NCBI GenBank assembly: GCA_937930165.1
Contig: CALGVL010000320.1
Location: forward strand, 1 to 15,929
Length of the DNA: 15,929 nt
From: an uncultured Acetobacteraceae bacterium
GTDB lineage: Bacteria; Pseudomonadota; Alphaproteobacteria; Acetobacterales; Acetobacteraceae
Reading direction: 5' to 3'
Positions 13,854-15,929 of the stretch are shown piece after piece. Under the pieces are notes generated by a model. That model was not told the origin of the DNA. It did no database searches and saw nothing but the letters and a program-made list of their open reading frames with translations. The position numbers and the translations under genes were made by a program. Each line of letters begins with the position of its first letter. The first letter of the stretch is position 1.

Positions 13854-14915
13854 CTACAGCAGCGCCCTGACATTCTCCGGTCGCGCCGGGATTTCGCCGC
13901 GCTCCACCCGCTTCACCGCCTCGGTCAGCGCCGCATTGGCCGGCGCGGCGCGGCCGACCTTGGCGCCTTCGCGGACGATGAAGCCGTTGATGTAGTCGAT
14001 CTCCGTCCGCCGGCCCTTCAGCATGTCCTGGCCCATGGAGGGGCGCTGCAGGTCGCTCCGCGCGCCGGAATTGGTGGCGGCCAGCAGCACCGCCTCCGCC
14101 TCCTCCAGCGCCGCGGCGTCGCCCTCGCCGGCCAGGGCCAGGCGTTCCGGATCGATGTTTTGGATCCGCTCAAGCGAATAGCCGAGCGCCTGGCCGATCC
14201 GCACCGCCTCGCTGCCGACGCGGATCGAGAAGCGGCGGATCGCCTCGTCCCGGTCGCAGTCATTGCCGGACAGCCCGGTGGCAGCGCTGATGCCGTTGCG
14301 CATGGCATTGACGCAGAGCTTCGACCAACGCTCGCCCCAGAGATTGGTCGTCACCTTCACGCTGTCGATGCCGGCGACCATCTCGCCCAGCATCTCCACG
14401 CGCGGGGTGATGCGGCCATGGACCTCTCCGACGCGGAACACCGTGCGGGTCTTGCCGCCCATCGGCACGGTGCGGCGGATGCGCCCGGCCTCGTAGAGAT
14501 CCACCGAGATGGTGGCGGCGATCATGCCGACGGTGCGGCCCCAGCCGACGATGCCGGCGATCCGCTCCTCGTTGATGCAGTTCTGCAGGCTGACGACGAA
14601 GCCCGTCTCGCTCAGATAGGGCGCGATGAGATGCGTCGCCCATTCCGTGTCGTAGGACTTCACCGAGATGAAGGCGACATCAATGGGCCGCTGCTTGGAG
14701 ATGGACTGCACTTCCGTCAGGTGCATGGTCGGCACCTGCACGATGCAGTGCTCCGCCTCCGTCACGCCGGAAAGTTCCAGGCCGCGGCGGCGGATCGTCT
14801 CCACATGCTCGGGCCAGGGGTCGATCAGAGTGACGTCATGGCCGAGGCGGGACAGGTGCCCGCCGACATAGCCGCCCACCGCGCCGGCGCCGACGAAGGC
14901 CAATCTTGGACGCAT
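13854..14915 (-). CDS. Ketopantoate reductase (PanE/ApbA) family protein
   Basis: A 353-residue NAD(P)H-dependent reductase of the 2-dehydropantoate 2-reductase family, cytoplasmic. The N-terminus RLAFVGAGAVGGYVGGHL holds the Rossmann GxGxxG (9-14). SVKSYDT (84-90) carries the conserved Lys86, SLQNCINEE (109-117) the conserved Asn, and WSKLCVNAMRNGISAATGL (197-215) the probable catalytic Lys199 with Asn203 and Asn207. The C-terminus has RPSMGQDMLKGRRTEIDYINGFIV, which is typical of the family. It is about 50 residues longer than E. coli PanE. Family members include true PanE in pantothenate synthesis and oxidoreductases of unknown substrate, so I give no symbol. The ATG at 14915 directly precedes the Rossmann strand and has an upstream GAGGA; the frame is open further but with Arg-rich, unlikely sequence. 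Confidence 0.9.
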   Translation of the reverse strand: MRPRLAFVGAGAVGGYVGGHLSRLGHDVTLIDPWPEHVETIRRRGLELSGVTEAEHCIVQVPTMHLTEVQSISKQRPIDVAFISVKSYDTEWATHLIAPYLSETGFVVSLQNCINEERIAGIVGWGRTVGMIAATISVDLYEAGRIRRTVPMGGKTRTVFRVGEVHGRITPRVEMLGEMVAGIDSVKVTTNLWGERWSKLCVNAMRNGISAATGLSGNDCDRDEAIRRFSIRVGSEAVRIGQALGYSLERIQNIDPERLALAGEGDAAALEEAEAVLLAATNSGARSDLQRPSMGQDMLKGRRTEIDYINGFIVREGAKVGRAAPANAALTEAVKRVERGEIPARPENVRALL

Positions 14916-14958
14916 CCTTGCGCTTCCTCTCCATGTCCGGCGGCGAGAGTAGCGCGAT

Positions 14959-14981
14959 TCAGGCATCCAGGAAGACCGGCC
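14959..14981 (-). repeat. Copy 1 of a repeated gene-end sequence (ARPVFLD-A-stop)
   Basis: These 23 bases match 15540-15562 at 21 positions, including 17 identical bases in a row (14965-14981). Read on the minus strand both copies encode the same short C-terminus, RPVFLDx followed by TGA. This copy lies in the gap between the ketopantoate reductase and cupin genes, where no gene is otherwise recognised. It may be the remnant of a gene end. Confidence 0.5.
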
Positions 14982-15091
14982 GCGCTGCGACCCGGCCTGG
15001 CCGTGCGAAGGCGCCACTGCCAGCGCGCCGGTGAGGTAGGATGAGCGCCGATGCCGGGACCGGACCGGCAGACGGAAGGGGAGGCGGAACG

Positions 15092-15517
15092 ATGGCCGAA
15101 ACGATTCGGATAGGCGGCCTGGAACTGCGGTTCCTGCAGAGCAAGGACGCGACCGGAGGCAGCCTCGACCTGTTCGAGATGACGGTGCAACCGAACGCCC
15201 GGATGCCGGTGCCCCATTATCACGAGAACTGGGATGAAACCGTCTACGGCCTGGCCGGGATCACGACCTGGCGGGTCGATGGCCAGGATATCGCCGTGGG
15301 ACCTGGGCAAACCGTCTTCATCAGGCGCGGGGTCGTCCACGGCTTCAGCAACGGCACGCAGGAACCCGCAACCTGCCTCTGCATCCTGAGCCCCGGCATG
15401 CTCGGTCCCGCCTATTTCCGGGAGATGGCGACGCTGCTGGCCGAAGGCGCCCCCGACCTGGCGAGGATGAGGGAAACGATGCTGCGGCACGGGCTGGTGC
15501 CGGTCCCTGCGGCTTAG
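15092..15517 (+). CDS. Small single-domain cupin protein
   Basis: A 141-residue protein of the cupin superfamily. Motif 1 is HYHENWDETVYGLAG, fitting HxH-x4-E-x6-G with the metal-binding His, His and Glu. Motif 2 is GQTVFIRRGVVHGFSN, fitting G-x5-(R for P)-x-G-x2-H-x3-N. The beta-barrel would bind one metal ion; the activity or ligand cannot be told from the sequence. The start at 15092 is preferred because AAGGGGAGG (15076-15084) sits seven bases before it. An in-frame ATG at 15041, also with a GAGG upstream, would add 17 residues of Gly/Ala-rich sequence unlike the family. The C-terminal tail is helical and holds LCILSPGMLGPAYFREMA. It is divergent from the ketopantoate reductase gene. Confidence 0.85.
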   Translation: MAETIRIGGLELRFLQSKDATGGSLDLFEMTVQPNARMPVPHYHENWDETVYGLAGITTWRVDGQDIAVGPGQTVFIRRGVVHGFSNGTQEPATCLCILSPGMLGPAYFREMATLLAEGAPDLARMRETMLRHGLVPVPAA

Positions 15518-15539
15518 GGCCTGTCCCGGGTCATCGGCA

Positions 15540-15562
15540 TCAAGGATCCAGGAAGACCGGCC
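15540..15562 (-). repeat. Copy 2 of a repeated gene-end sequence (ARPVFLD-P-stop)
   Basis: The stop codon and last codons of the partial HExxH gene. It matches 14959-14981 in the same orientation and reading frame, with two mismatches in 23 bases. Confidence 0.5.
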
Positions 15563-15865
15563 TTGCCTCCGGATCGAAGGGGATGCCGGCAGCGGTCAGG
15601 GAAGCCGCCAATTCCTCGAAGGGCATGCGCGCATGGCGGGAGAGCAGGCGCAGATAGATGCCGACGAAGCCCGGGCCATGCCCGTCATTCCTGCCATCGG
15701 CGGTGCTGGTCATGGCATGGGCCAACTCATGCAAAAGGACCCAGCTCGGCAGCTCGGGCGGCGCCTCGGCGGCAGGTAGTTCCTCCGCGCCGATAACAAG
15801 GAGCTGCGACTCGTATGGGCTCAGACGCACCGCTACGCGCTGGCCGTCGCCCTCGCGCTGAGCGG
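15540..15865 (-). CDS. HExxH metallohydrolase-like protein, C-terminal part only (5' end lost at adapter junction)
   Basis: About 108 genomic codons of a minus-strand gene ending at TGA 15540-15542. The segment SWVLLHELAHAMTST contains a zinc-protease HExxH motif (HELAH, 15717-15731), followed about a dozen residues later by GHGPGFVGIYLRLL, whose His is a likely third zinc ligand. This arrangement resembles small putative metallohydrolases such as the TIGR04338 family, a comparison made from memory with moderate confidence. Catalysis and substrate are unknown. The real N-terminus is missing: reading upstream of 15865 enters sequencing adapter, which supplies a false GTG start at 15899 and the false residues MTGVQTCALPI. 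The gene should be annotated as 5'-partial. It converges on the cupin gene with 22 bases between stops. Confidence 0.7.
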
Positions 15866-15929
15866 AGATCGGAAGAGCACACGTCTGAACTCCAGTCACT
15901 GACCAATCTCGTATGCCGGCTTCTGCTTG
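15866..15929 (+). other. Illumina TruSeq index adapter (sequencing contaminant, index TGACCA)
   Basis: The last 64 bases read AGATCGGAAGAGCACACG... through CTCCAGTCAC, then TGACCA (15900-15905), then ATCTCGTATGCCG...CTTCTGCTTG. This is the 3' indexed TruSeq adapter, with TGACCA as index 4 from memory. One base differs from the standard sequence: G at 15919 in place of T. The first A may be genomic or an A-tail base. The stretch is artificial and is not part of the genome. Confidence 0.98.

Noticed and set aside
14959..15144. A 61-codon minus-strand gene between the ketopantoate reductase and cupin genes
   Set aside because: Only its last nine codons resemble another gene end; the rest lies antisense to the cupin start and has no motif. 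I record only the repeated tail.
1..15865. CRISPR arrays, tRNA or rRNA genes, insertion sequences, phage or toxin-antitoxin genes
   Set aside because: Reading both strands, I saw no regularly spaced repeats, no tRNA-like cloverleaf ends, no transposase motifs and no recognisable defence genes; the region is conserved housekeeping sequence.

Overview
This window is chromosomal DNA from a very GC-rich bacterium (about 70% GC by eye, almost every third codon position G or C). The block ileS-lspA-BamF-like lipoprotein-M16-M16, together with the alphaproteobacterial DUF3035/BamF family, points to an alphaproteobacterium. A Roseomonas-like member of the Acetobacteraceae is my best guess from overall style (inference). 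The content is almost all housekeeping, and I found no convincing undescribed defence, mobile or biosynthetic system.

Layout. Positions 1-916 (minus) hold the N-terminal part of a seven-transmembrane sensor histidine kinase that runs off the left edge. A roughly 340-base divergent intergenic region follows, with GC-rich inverted repeats in the presumed ileS leader. Next is a plus-strand block for translation and envelope functions: ileS, lspA (4-base overlap), a BamF-like lipoprotein, an M16 zinc peptidase with its non-catalytic partner (4-base overlap), and pgi. A flavin reductase-like gene lies on the minus strand, convergent with pgi and divergent from mutL. The MutL is of the endonuclease-bearing type. 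It is followed by a lipoprotein of the sorbosone/glucose dehydrogenase beta-propeller family, a convergent ketopantoate reductase-family gene, a small cupin, and the 3' part of a minus-strand HExxH metallohydrolase-like gene.

How the genes relate. LspA is the signal peptidase that would process lipoproteins such as the BamF-like protein next door and the propeller lipoprotein further on. The two M16 proteins look like an obligate pair: one carries the zinc site, the other the substrate-binding Arg/Tyr. Three of the gene boundaries (pgi end, mutL end, propeller-gene end) carry perfect or near-perfect GC hairpins without a T-run.

The most important observation is technical. The last 64 bases (15866-15929) are not genomic: they match the Illumina TruSeq index adapter, including the six-base index TGACCA. 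Any gene call entering this end is chimeric. In particular, the last minus-strand reading frame gains a false start and the well-known adapter-derived N-terminus MTGVQTCALPIS. Other points worth a second look are a codon-usage shift in the last ~80 codons of ileS, competing complementary segments in the ileS leader, and a repeated 23-base gene-end sequence flanking the cupin gene.
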